From an uncultured Bacteroidota bacterium (lineage in GTDB: Bacteria > Bacteroidota > Bacteroidia > Bacteroidales > VadinHA17), in contig CAIMVD010000372.1 of NCBI GenBank assembly GCA_903844815.1, positions 19,030-83,029 of the forward strand: a DNA stretch of 64,000 nt, in the 5' to 3' direction. Position numbers and translations under genes: made by a program. Position 1 is the stretch's first letter, and every line of letters starts with the position of its first letter. Under the pieces are notes generated by a model, which was not told the origin of the DNA, made no database searches, and worked only from the letters and a program-made list of their open reading frames with translations. Positions 51,201-61,180 of this stretch are shown here, piece after piece.

Positions 51201-52611
51201 TGAACTGTTTATAATCAGGATACCTGGTTATGTCAAAATTACTGAACCTGAAAATGCCTTTATTGTAAAGCATCCAGATGTGCCCCCTGTCGTCTTCAAT
51301 AATATTCTTTTTGTGTATCCGGGCCACGTCAGAAGAATTATTAACTGTAAACGTCTGATACGGAAACTGGTCCTGGACCAGTCTCCAGATGTCATTCCTG
51401 ATACAGGCAAACCAGAATGCCCCGGTTTTGTCCATAATGCTTTTATAAACAAAAAAATTAGGAACATCATAGTAAGTAAGTTTTTCCTTTACCGGGTCGA
51501 AACGGTACAGAGCCCCCAGGTCCTTGTTAACCATCCATATCAGGCCGTCATCAGACTGGAAAGCCTGGTTTATCCATGTAGGAGAGCCTGGTTTTTCATA
51601 GACAGTATGATACCTTCCCGAAAAAGCATAATTCTTTATCCTGCCGGTTACAGGGTTGTAGTTCGAAAAAATGCTGTTTCCAAAGGCCCAGATGGTTCCG
51701 TTTTTATCACAAATAATTGCGGAAACGGAATTGAAATTTGTCTTGTTTTCTTCGGAAGGCTGTAATTCAAGCTTTTCAGTCCTTTTTAAATTGTAATTCC
51801 ATCTGAACAATCCGCTGCTGCCCGATCCAATCCAGATATTGCCTCCCCTGTCAGCTGTAACACAGTTTACCTGGCCGTTACTGTTAAGTTCACCTGATCC
51901 GCTGAAATGAAAAACCAACGCGGAAGTATTATTATGGTTATTAAGTGAATAGAGACTTTTATTGGCAATTAGCCATTTGTTTTCAAAACGATCTTCAGCA
52001 AAGTACTGATCTTCGGCAGGGAAAATATCATTTTGCAGGTATGCGGAAACAGAATCTGTTAAAAACCTTTTGAATTTTCCCAGTTGTGTGTTGAATGAAA
52101 AAATATCCCTGTTTGTCCTTAGCCATAAGATCCCATCTTTGTCTTCATTGATTGATCTGATGAAATTCGCGGGTCCGGATTTGTTTATTGAATCGGGAAA
52201 GTAAGGTATTAGCAGGCCCGAATTCTCATCTGCCTTATACAGTCCTGTTGAAGTTGCACACCAGATTGTTTCTTCCGAATCCTCAAAGATGTCTGTTACC
52301 ATCGGGCCGGGCAAATTTCCGGCAGTACGGAATTCCAGGTATTTAATACCATCGTATCTGTACAGGCAGTTTTCGGTTCCGCACCACAGGAATCCTTTTC
52401 TGTCGATCATGATTGCTGTTGATGTCTGACTTGCTTCACCTCCTTTAATCAGAAAATTATCATACTTCATGTCGGGAGGTTTAATTTCAGCTTGCAGCAC
52501 TTTCTGGCAAAAGGCAGCACAGGGGAGGAAAACCAGCAAAGCAATGTTAAAGGCTAAAACTAAAGATTTAGCTGCCGGTTTGGGATGCTTGATGTGATAA
52601 GTCAGAAACAC
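48280..52611 (-). CDS. Hybrid two-component system regulator (HTCS: propeller sensor, Y_Y_Y, histidine kinase, receiver, AraC HTH)
   Basis: 1443 aa: repeated DxxGxIWxGT propeller motifs; FFTNISHEIRTPLTLILG; GTGIGLSLVKEFV; DLIVTDIIMPDINGIQLC; C-terminal AraC HTH (ITEVANSVGISNPSNFTKSFRQYFGESPREYLKNR). Confidence 0.95.
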   Translation of the reverse strand: MFLTYHIKHPKPAAKSLVLAFNIALLVFLPCAAFCQKVLQAEIKPPDMKYDNFLIKGGEASQTSTAIMIDRKGFLWCGTENCLYRYDGIKYLEFRTAGNLPGPMVTDIFEDSEETIWCATSTGLYKADENSGLLIPYFPDSINKSGPANFIRSINEDKDGILWLRTNRDIFSFNTQLGKFKRFLTDSVSAYLQNDIFPAEDQYFAEDRFENKWLIANKSLYSLNNHNNTSALVFHFSGSGELNSNGQVNCVTADRGGNIWIGSGSSGLFRWNYNLKRTEKLELQPSEENKTNFNSVSAIICDKNGTIWAFGNSIFSNYNPVTGRIKNYAFSGRYHTVYEKPGSPTWINQAFQSDDGLIWMVNKDLGALYRFDPVKEKLTYYDVPNFFVYKSIMDKTGAFWFACIRNDIWRLVQDQFPYQTFTVNNSSDVARIHKKNIIEDDRGHIWMLYNKGIFRFSNFDITRYPDYKQFRFPSGDSIVGNGFMDSRGNLWFGSKTGKIIYYNPVSNSYKSFMDLCETGKSDLYLVPFFQEDRSGKIWVAASEHGLLRYSAENKKFEHIFNFKSEPENANQTYLIDFLIDSNDNFWILTNDSFMSFRMPEMNLSNYSDADGQNFNIYNPAIRIGEDNRKNIWILHEKSGLSQFDAQNNTFRKIKITDENNSSDYYDLLISRDNKILVAHNRGITVYNPATGGCRTIKTPRLQYDLQSYQIRSGEIFYINENQLFVFFRDLPSNRLAPPVYVTNILVNGTTDNKLTNNSISISSIKKIKLPFKKNTIQFEFAALNYLNPGDNLYRYFMPGVDKDTVLVAQGISAEYKSLPNGKYKFWVTGSNNDGVWNSSGKSIDIQIMAPWYRSKVAYITYIILLLFIIAAYTRIRTRILIREKIKLEAQIEAHSAELKIKNNLLAETDRIKTDFFTNISHEIRTPLTLILGSLETVSRKEIDNKRLTEYLDIMKRNSQRMMMLINQLLDISRLDAGNMKITLIEDDLIKYLRMLIYEFLSSAESKNIMYIADIPEKAYITWFDRDKVEKIISNLLSNAFKFTPQNGTVQCIIRIDPGKNDETKPNVEIRVLDSGPGISEDNLSRIFDRFYRVEGHTEDGGYGTGIGLSLVKEFVTLLHGKTEIASTQGKGSEFKILLPLGKDHLDREEYTILESSKVLSPTKMLEVITEKTEEVFDQKTEAVKMKVLIIEDNDDLRNYIKENMKSEYNILSAGNGRTGLNTAFTMMPDLIVTDIIMPDINGIQLCIQLKNDERTSHIPVIMLTAKATTDDKIEGLRAGADDYIIKPFYIEELMTRISNILANREKLRRRYAKFPFPSADAGSSFSVDDRFLSRTLKIVNENLRNYNFDAGSLQEHLGMSRMHITRKLRILTGLSPAALIRNIRLEKAADLLLRKNGNITEVANSVGISNPSNFTKSFRQYFGESPREYLKNRMLTNPNDSAS

Positions 52612-52846
52612 AGCCGGTATGGTGAATTACTGAGTAAAAGTTAAACATTTTTTTTGAAATGTCCAATTAACCAGGTTTGAATCGAACAGATGTTACAAAA
52701 TGACAAATTTTGGTTACAAATGAGGTGGATTTTATCTCAATGCTTTCAGAACTTTGGAATCATTAAAGACCTGTTTATTATCCTGAGGATGAGTAATATC
52801 GATTTAATAAAATTAACTTCTTCTTATTAACTAAAATCTTTAAGCA

Positions 52847-53356
52847 ATGAAGACACTTAAATTAACAATTGCGATTGTAGTAATCTTTTTTGTTGCTTCT
52901 TCAAATTATCTGCGAGCCCAGACTTATCAGTTCGAATGGACATTGAACTGTGATGGAGGAATGGCCTGGTGTCTTAATCATCCTATTTCCGGATTCATGA
53001 CTTATCACGTGACTTTTCATTTAGATCCGCAAACAGGGTTGGTTGACAGACAGTTTAATAACGTGAGAAAATACGACCTTGTTGATTTGCAAACCGGAGA
53101 AAAACTCATATGCATCGATACATCAGTTGATGACATTGGCATTAACTGGTGGTGGTGGAATGAAGTACTTGGTACAGGATTGACATTTCCGGATCAGGAA
53201 AGCTGGCCGACCGAAGGAAGGTGGATTGCTTCTAACTTCCGTTATATGTCCAGAGGAGGAACAAAATATCAGATGTCATTCTTCTTTCAACTACACCGGA
53301 ATGCTTCGGGTGAGATCATTGTGAATAACTATCGGGAGGTAATAGATTGCAATTAA
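52847..53356 (+). CDS. Small secreted hypothetical protein
   Basis: 169 aa with signal peptide (MKTLKLTIAIVVIFFVASSNYLRAQ). Confidence 0.7.
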   Translation: MKTLKLTIAIVVIFFVASSNYLRAQTYQFEWTLNCDGGMAWCLNHPISGFMTYHVTFHLDPQTGLVDRQFNNVRKYDLVDLQTGEKLICIDTSVDDIGINWWWWNEVLGTGLTFPDQESWPTEGRWIASNFRYMSRGGTKYQMSFFFQLHRNASGEIIVNNYREVIDCN

Positions 53357-53455
53357 ACTCACACTCTTTCAATACAGGATGAAAAAATCATAAAGAATAT
53401 TTTGTTCGAAAAAAGGTTGGGATGTTAGTAATAAATACCCTGTATAATTAATTTT

Positions 53456-53487
53456 AAGGAGTCTGAATTATTTCAGGCTCCTTTTTT
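53456..53487 (+). terminator. Candidate intrinsic terminator
   Basis: AAGGAGTCTGAA-TTAT-TTCAGGCTCCTTTTTT: 12-bp stem with one G.U, followed by a T tract. Confidence 0.8.
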
Positions 53488-53647
53488 GCATTGTTAAAAA
53501 TCATTAAATCCCTGATAATAAATCATTAAACCAATCAAATATTTGATTTCTTTGACTGTTTCTCACTTCCTTTGAAGAAATGCGACAATGTAATTATTTC
53601 AGAATATTCCTCAGTGTTTCTTTGTCTAATTCAAAACTACAGTTCAT

Positions 53648-55351
53648 ATGAAATCAAACCGACGTTTTTTTATTAAAACCATGGGAACAGGCGCTACCGG
53701 ACTTGCCCTGGGCTCCGCTGCATTTTCGGCCTCATCCTGCAAATCATCCGACAATATGAAGGAGGGAGATGATGAACAGGTCCTTTTAATTGGAGACAAT
53801 ATTGCAGTTACAGATACTCAATACGGAAAAGTAAGAGGATATAAGCTCCGGGGTATTTATTACTTTCTTGGAATCCCTTATGGGGCTGATACGTCCGGAC
53901 CAAACCGGTTTATGCCACCTGTGAAACCTAAATCGTGGACCGACATTTTCCCGGCAGTATGGTGGGGGAATTCGGCACCCCAGATAATGGAGAAAAGGTA
54001 CGCAAATGCCTACTCGTCTTTTGCCGACCACTGGAACTACGATGATGTTAGCGAAGATTGCCTGAGGGTGAATGTTTTTTCACCGGCTTTGAACGATGGT
54101 AAAAAGAGACCGGTGATAATGTGGCTTCATGGAGGTGGCTTTGTTAACGGAAACGGTATTGAACAGGATGGGTATAATGGTGAAAACATTGCCCGTTTCG
54201 GGGATGTTGTATTCTGTTCGGTCAACCATCGGCTCGGTGCCCTCGGTTTTACAAACCTGGCAGCCGCCGGAGGTGAGCAGTTTGCTGCCTCAGGCAATGT
54301 GGGGATGCTTGATCTGGTTGCTGCCCTGGAATGGGTAAGGGATAACATTGAAAACTTCGGAGGAGATCCGGGCAATGTGACAATTATCGGACAATCAGGA
54401 GGAGGGGCAAAAGTAACTACACTTACAGCTATGCCTTCGGCTAAAGGGCTCTTTCATAAAGCAGTAGTTCTCAGCGGAGCCGGAATAAAATCAGGAGAGA
54501 AAGATTATTCGGAAAAACTGGGTGCTTATGTCCTTAAAGAAGCCGGTTTAAAAGCTTCCGAAATTGATAAGCTTCAATCTTTGCCCTGGCTCGATTATAT
54601 AAATATTGCCAACAAGGCAGCTGCAAAACTTGCAGAGGAATCAGCTCCTCCTGCTCCTGGCATACGAAGGGGATTCAACCCGTTTGTAGATGGATTTTAC
54701 CTTCCTCAACATCCCTATTATCCTGAACCTTCACCAACGGCCGCAGATGTTCCCATGCTTATCTGTTCCACACTTAACGAGAGTTCCCCAAACCGCACCG
54801 ATGCTTCTCTTGAGAATATTACACTTGAGGAAGTAGTTGAAAAAGTAAAAGGAAGGACAGGTTTCAGTACCGGTATGGGCGACAATGCTGCTCAGGTTGT
54901 TGAGGCTTATGCCAAAGCCTTCCCCGAAAAAAGACCGGTTGAAATATGGTCAATGATTGGCAGCAACCGGCAAAACCTGTCCTTGCTTGCCGATGCAAAA
55001 TCCAGGCAGGCAGCTCCGGTTTACGTTGCCTGGTTCTGGTGGCAGCCTCCTTTGTTCGACAACAGGATGCGCGCTTTTCATTGTATCGATATCTGTTTCT
55101 GGTTTCACAATACTGATCTCATGCTTACTCACACTGGCGGAGGAGCACGTCCGAGGAAACTCTCGGATATGATGGCTTCTACCCTTCTTCAGTTCATGAA
55201 GACAGGGGATCCAAATGGCGGAGGACTTCCGGCATGGGCGAAATATACAGCAGAAAATGGCGAAACCATGGTGCTTGATGATGTCAGTATTATGAAGAAT
55301 GATCCTGATCGCGAAGCCAGAAAGGCTTTACCCGGGGTGGGAAGGATTTAA
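53648..55351 (+). CDS. Type-B carboxylesterase family protein, Tat-exported lipoprotein
   Basis: NRRFFIKTMG Tat motif then SASSC lipobox; YFLGIPYG; EDCLRVNVF; WLHGGGFVNG; nucleophile elbow GQSGGG. Confidence 0.9.
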   Translation: MKSNRRFFIKTMGTGATGLALGSAAFSASSCKSSDNMKEGDDEQVLLIGDNIAVTDTQYGKVRGYKLRGIYYFLGIPYGADTSGPNRFMPPVKPKSWTDIFPAVWWGNSAPQIMEKRYANAYSSFADHWNYDDVSEDCLRVNVFSPALNDGKKRPVIMWLHGGGFVNGNGIEQDGYNGENIARFGDVVFCSVNHRLGALGFTNLAAAGGEQFAASGNVGMLDLVAALEWVRDNIENFGGDPGNVTIIGQSGGGAKVTTLTAMPSAKGLFHKAVVLSGAGIKSGEKDYSEKLGAYVLKEAGLKASEIDKLQSLPWLDYINIANKAAAKLAEESAPPAPGIRRGFNPFVDGFYLPQHPYYPEPSPTAADVPMLICSTLNESSPNRTDASLENITLEEVVEKVKGRTGFSTGMGDNAAQVVEAYAKAFPEKRPVEIWSMIGSNRQNLSLLADAKSRQAAPVYVAWFWWQPPLFDNRMRAFHCIDICFWFHNTDLMLTHTGGGARPRKLSDMMASTLLQFMKTGDPNGGGLPAWAKYTAENGETMVLDDVSIMKNDPDREARKALPGVGRI

Positions 55352-55492
55352 GTGTCTAGAGTGTCTAGAGTGTCTAGAGTGTCTAGAGTGTCTAGAGTGC
55401 CTAGAGTTGATTATGAGAAGGTGTTTGTTAATGTGATTTTTATTCTTTAAAGTAAACTTTAGACACTCCGAACTCTAGACACTCCCAACTTT
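55352..55492. repeat. Intergenic element: 6 tandem 9-bp GTGTCTAGA units, spacer, inverted copies
   Basis: Five perfect plus one variant GTGTCTAGA units at 55352-55405; inverted TCTAGACAC / AGACACTCC copies at ~55459-55489. Confidence 0.9.
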
Positions 55493-55513
55493 CTACTTCT
55501 TTAAAAGAAATAA

Positions 55514-56761
<1,248 letters not shown>

Positions 56762-56952
56762 ACGGGTTAATGCCAGGGATAAAAATCAGGAATTTTATCA
56801 CTCATAAAGAACAAAATAATATTCTTAAAAACAGTGGCCTTATTCCGGGGTTTCATATAGTCCCGTTTTAGTGTAACATTCTGATAGATGAACCTGCTGT
56901 GATCTTTTTTTGCATTTTTTATCTGTCTCGGAACGGACTCATAGATTAAAGT

Positions 56953-57054
56953 AATCCTTTGTGCCCTTGTTTTATTCCTTATTTACCTTTGTGTTTAAAC
57001 GTATTTTAATTAAACACTAAGGCCGCTAAGGATGACGCAAAGGGCACGAAGGAA
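56953..57054. repeat. Intergenic imperfect long inverted repeat (~43-bp arms)
   Basis: Left CCTTTGTGCCCTTG...CCTTATTTACCTTTGTGTTTAA versus right TTAAACACTAAGGCCGCTAAGGATGACGCAAAGGGCACGAAGG. Confidence 0.8.
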
Positions 57055-57189
57055 TATTTATCGCCAGACTGATATGTCATCCTGCTGGAATTTCCTGAAC
57101 TTTTTGACATAAAATATTCCCTCAAAAGAAATCTGGTATTTTATCATCATGTATCTTTGGAAGAGCTCGAAATGAAAATTTAAAGGTTA

Positions 57190-58968
57190 ATGAAAAGAGA
57201 ACTTCTGAAGGTAGTAACTGTAACACTTGCGATTCTAAGTTTAAATTCAACAGTTTTTTCGCAGGATCCGCTATTCCTAAAATGGTATAACCCTGCTGAA
57301 TCATCATTCCCGGTAATTGAAGGAAGGGGATGGCAGACAGGCATGGCAAATACTTATGATCGTCTTCCTTCGAAGGCCGAAAAAGAGGTAAGACCCTCAG
57401 TCTGGTCCCTTTCCGGAAACAGTGCCGGTGAATATATAAACTTCACGACAAGCGCTAAAAATTTTGTAGTTCGTTTTGTTGTTACCGGCAATTTATCCAT
57501 GTCGCACATGCCTTCTACAGGTGTAAGCGGTGTTGACCTTTATGCGAGGGATGTCAACGGTGAATGGAGATGGGCAGGCGGGAAATTCAGTTTTGGCGAT
57601 ACAATCGTATACCGTTTCAGCTCTTTGTCATTGTCAGCACCCGAAGAAGAGTTTCGTCTTTATCTTCCCTTATATAACACTGTCAAATGGCTCAATATAG
57701 GAGTCGACGGAAAGGAAAGTTTTAAATTTCAGAGGATAAGCAGGGAGAGACCAATTGTGGTGTACGGAACATCAATCGCTCAGGGAGGCTGTGCAAGCCG
57801 CCCGGGTCTTGCCTGGACGAATATTCTGGGGCGAAAAATTGACAGGACAATAATTAACCTGGGTTTTTCGGGTAACGGCCAGCTTGAAAAACCGCTTATT
57901 GAACTTATGAAGGAGACTGATGCCTGCCTCTATGTTCTTGATTGCATGCCGAACCTTATTTCTGAGGTCAGCTTCCCAAAACAGGAGATCATGGATAGGA
58001 TACTTTCTTCAGTAAAGGAACTGCAGTCCGAAAATTCTGCGATCCCAATATTGCTGGTTGAACACAGTGGCGGTCTTTCATCGGCAAATATGAACGCTAA
58101 AATGGTGAATGATTACAAGGCAACCAGCAACATCCTTGATGAGGCTTTCGGACAAATGAAAAAAGATGGATTCAGAAATATCTACCTTTTGACCGACAGT
58201 GCAATAGGCCTCGATAATGAGAGCACCGTCGACGGAACGCATCCGAATGATATAGGCATGATGAAACATGCTGAGGCATATGAAAAAATAATCAGGGAGA
58301 TCCTTGGAGAAGAAAAGGGAATTATCAGTACTACGATTCCTATCCGCCAGCGACGCGATCATGCTACTTATGATTTTATTGAGCGACATGAAGCAGTGCT
58401 CGAAACTGTTAAATCCAGGTTACCGGCTGTAGTTTTGATAGGCAATTCAATCACCCATTTCTGGGGAGGCTTTCCTGAAGGAGCTCACAAAACAGGCAGT
58501 GAGAGCTGGGATAAATATTTTGCCCCGGTTAATACTGTGAATCTGGGATTCGGATGGGACCGGATCGAAAATGTTTTGTGGCGGGTCCATCATGGCGAAT
58601 TGGATGGTTATCTGGCTGAAAAGATTGTTATTAACATCGGGACAAATAACCTGAGCATTGGTGACGCTGATGAGAAGATCCTTGAAGGCCTGAAATTTAT
58701 GACAGCGGCAATACGTCAACATCAGGGATATGCGAAGATTTTTTTGTCAGGAATTTACCCGCGTAGAGATTTTGAGCAGAGAATTGAATCGCTGAATAAT
58801 AAAATTGAAAGTATGGCAAAGGAAATAAATGTCATATATATAAATCCGGGGGTCGTTTTGCTGGGAAAGGACAAGAAAATTGACGAAACTCTGTTCAGCG
58901 ACGGGCTCCATCCCAAAAAGGAAGGATACGAAAAACTGGGCGCCAAAATTGCCGGGTCACTGCGCTGA
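57190..58968 (+). CDS. Secreted protein with two tandem SGNH/GDSL hydrolase domains
   Basis: First: VVYGTSIAQGGCASRPGLAW...NLGFSGNGQ...VDGTHPNDIG; second: VVLIGNSITHFWGG...NLGFGWDRIENVLWR...VINIGTNNL...FSDGLHPKKEGY. Confidence 0.9.
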   Translation: MKRELLKVVTVTLAILSLNSTVFSQDPLFLKWYNPAESSFPVIEGRGWQTGMANTYDRLPSKAEKEVRPSVWSLSGNSAGEYINFTTSAKNFVVRFVVTGNLSMSHMPSTGVSGVDLYARDVNGEWRWAGGKFSFGDTIVYRFSSLSLSAPEEEFRLYLPLYNTVKWLNIGVDGKESFKFQRISRERPIVVYGTSIAQGGCASRPGLAWTNILGRKIDRTIINLGFSGNGQLEKPLIELMKETDACLYVLDCMPNLISEVSFPKQEIMDRILSSVKELQSENSAIPILLVEHSGGLSSANMNAKMVNDYKATSNILDEAFGQMKKDGFRNIYLLTDSAIGLDNESTVDGTHPNDIGMMKHAEAYEKIIREILGEEKGIISTTIPIRQRRDHATYDFIERHEAVLETVKSRLPAVVLIGNSITHFWGGFPEGAHKTGSESWDKYFAPVNTVNLGFGWDRIENVLWRVHHGELDGYLAEKIVINIGTNNLSIGDADEKILEGLKFMTAAIRQHQGYAKIFLSGIYPRRDFEQRIESLNNKIESMAKEINVIYINPGVVLLGKDKKIDETLFSDGLHPKKEGYEKLGAKIAGSLR

Positions 58969-58997
58969 ATCATGTAACTATTAAAAGATAAGGACCT

Positions 58998-59363
58998 ATG
59001 AAAATCAACTTTCAAAGTGTAGACGAATACATTTTATCTTTTACAGAGCCTGTACAGAAACTACTTGTGCAAATGCGTTCGACAATAAGAAAAGCAGCTC
59101 CCGAAGCCGAAGAAAACATAAGTTACGGAATGCCGGCATATAAATTAAAAGGTAAGGTTCTTGTATATTTTGCAGGTTTCGCGAAACACATCGGTTTTTA
59201 TGCAACCCCATCGGGGCATTCAGAATTCTCCGTGGAGCTTTCAAAATACAAACAGGGTAAGGGCTCCGTCCAGTTCCCTCTCGATAAACCATTGCCACTT
59301 GATCTTGTCTCAAACATCACAAAATTCAGGGTCGCAGAAAATATTGTAAAGTCAAAGAAATAG
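58998..59363 (+). CDS. DUF1801 family protein
   Basis: 121 aa: VDEYILSFTEPVQKLLVQMRSTIRKAAPEAEENISYGMPAYKLKGKVLVYFAGFAKHIGFY. Confidence 0.85.
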   Translation: MKINFQSVDEYILSFTEPVQKLLVQMRSTIRKAAPEAEENISYGMPAYKLKGKVLVYFAGFAKHIGFYATPSGHSEFSVELSKYKQGKGSVQFPLDKPLPLDLVSNITKFRVAENIVKSKK

Positions 59364-59368
59364 AGATT

Positions 59369-59498
59369 GCTTAAAAATACTCTGTGGACCTCTGTGGCCC
59401 CTCTGTGGTCCTCTGTGAAAGTTCTTAAATAATTGTTACACAGAGATCCACAGAGAAGCACGGAGTTACACAGAGAAAATCAAAGTGATATTTTAAGC
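59369..59498. repeat. Intergenic palindromic element with 4 + 4 inverted ~10-bp tandem units
   Basis: GCTTAAAAATA ... 4x CTCTGTGGNC ... AT spacer ... 4x CACAGAGANN ... TATTTTAAGC. Confidence 0.9.
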
Positions 59499-59732
59499 TA
59501 CTTATTAGCCTGATCGGGGGCACCTTGAATAACTTCCTAAAGAAGTGCAAATCTCCTAAATTATTCCAATCGTAAACCCGGAACTACCATCTGTGGATTG
59601 ATGCGCTTATGGATAATTTTATTGACCTATTTTCGAATCAGAAAGCAGAAATTAAATCTGCCGGAGAATTTGAAAAGAAATTATCAGAGACAATAAAAAA
59701 GGTTAATCAAGTTAAATTAAATTTTAAACGCC

Positions 59733-60218
59733 ATGAAAAAATTAGTTTTATTGACAGTACTTTTAGTAGCTATATGTACTGTTTCGTTCGGAAAAAAAGT
59801 TGTTGCAAAAGGTCAGACTTTTACAGCAATGGGTGATTACAGAATTGAAACCGTTGACAATCCCGTTCCCCTGATGGGAAATTCCTGTACAGCTTATTCG
59901 ATAAAATACGAGAACTCCCCGATGGACGTCACAGTCATTATCTGCAAAGACAACAAATGCAAAAGGTACCTGGTTATTTCCGATAAACTTTCGGTACAGT
60001 ACGTTTGCAACAAAGATTATTTTGGAGTTCAGCCCCTGGATAAAGAGTTCGAGTCGCAGGGTTACAAAACATCAAACGATCACATGAACAGAATTGAGTA
60101 TTATCATCAGAGAGTACTTGGTCCCGGTCAGAAGCCTGAACTGGAGGCAACACAGCTTATAGCAGCATACTTCCCAATGCTTATTGCCCCGGAAGAAATG
60201 CTGACGGCTTCGAAATAA
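59733..60218 (+). CDS. Small secreted hypothetical protein
   Basis: 161 aa with signal peptide MKKLVLLTVLLVAICTVSFG; overlapping ORF 59609-59836 is in another frame. Confidence 0.7.
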   Translation: MKKLVLLTVLLVAICTVSFGKKVVAKGQTFTAMGDYRIETVDNPVPLMGNSCTAYSIKYENSPMDVTVIICKDNKCKRYLVISDKLSVQYVCNKDYFGVQPLDKEFESQGYKTSNDHMNRIEYYHQRVLGPGQKPELEATQLIAAYFPMLIAPEEMLTASK

Positions 60219-60260
60219 GTTTCAAAAATGGGTTTTCTGAGTTTTAGGTTTTAACGCAGG

Positions 60261-60293
60261 AGGCTGTCTCAAAAATGAGGCAGCCTTTTTTTT
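60261..60293 (+). terminator. Candidate intrinsic terminator
   Basis: AGGCTGTCTC-AAAAAT-GAGGCAGCCT followed by a T8 tract (with one G.U pair). Confidence 0.8.
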
Positions 60294-60415
60294 GTTGATT
60301 AAATTGAATTCTGCTTTCGGTAATTGTATGGAATCTGAGTGGATTCATAAGTTCTCTGCATACCTCTTATGTTCTCAATATCCTATGCGCAAAGTGTATT
60401 GGATTTAAAGAATTT

Positions 60416-61180
60416 TTATCCTCTGAATCTTGACATGTGAATGAGGAAAATATCCTTTCTGGTTCTGGAGATTGGAACCTGCGATCCGTCGAGCATCTCA
60501 ATATAACCACCCTCGGTCTTTACATATTTTTTCACATACTTCAGGTTTATAAGGCAGGAGTTGTGGCACCTGAAGAAATACCTGTCGCCGAGAAGATCCT
60601 GAAACTCCTTAAGGTTTTTAGAGACCAGGATCTTTCTTCCTCCCGTGAGATAAAACCACGAGTAACTGCGATCGGCCTCAATTCTTATTATCTCTCTTGG
60701 ATTAAGGTACTCCATTCCATCTGAGGTGGGTATTGCCAGCCTCGAAGGAGTGGGTGTTTTTAAGTTTTCCATCAGCACCCTGAATTTCTCGTTATCACCG
60801 CTTCCCCCGGCCGACCTTTTATGAACGACCCTGGCCATGGCCTCAGTGAATTCGCTTATATTAATGGGCTTCAGAATATAATCAACAGCACTGAATTTAA
60901 TAGCTTTTATTGCATAATGGTTGAATGCAGTAATAAATACAACATCAAATTCTTTATCGGGGAAATGTGAAAGAAGATCAAAACCGGTACCATTTGGCAT
61001 CTCCACATCGAGCAGGACAAGGTCGGGCTTCTCTTTTTCGATCACTATAACACCTTCTGCCACATTATTGGCTTTTCCCACTACTTCAAGATCGATGCAA
61101 TATTCGCCAATTATGGAGGTTATGAAATCAACGGCATTTTGTTCATCATCAATAACGATGGTCCTGAGTTTCCTTTTCAT
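60416..61180 (-). CDS. LytTR-family response regulator
   Basis: Receiver DLVLLDVEMPNGTGFDLL; C-terminal LytTR IIRIEADRSYSWFYLTGGRKILVSKNLKEFQDLLGDRYFFRCHNSCLINLKYVKKY. Confidence 0.95.
   Translation of the reverse strand: MKRKLRTIVIDDEQNAVDFITSIIGEYCIDLEVVGKANNVAEGVIVIEKEKPDLVLLDVEMPNGTGFDLLSHFPDKEFDVVFITAFNHYAIKAIKFSAVDYILKPINISEFTEAMARVVHKRSAGGSGDNEKFRVLMENLKTPTPSRLAIPTSDGMEYLNPREIIRIEADRSYSWFYLTGGRKILVSKNLKEFQDLLGDRYFFRCHNSCLINLKYVKKYVKTEGGYIEMLDGSQVPISRTRKDIFLIHMSRFRG

Noticed and set aside
55352-55405. CRISPR-like array
   Set aside because: 9-bp units with no spacers, inverted copies downstream, no cas genes.
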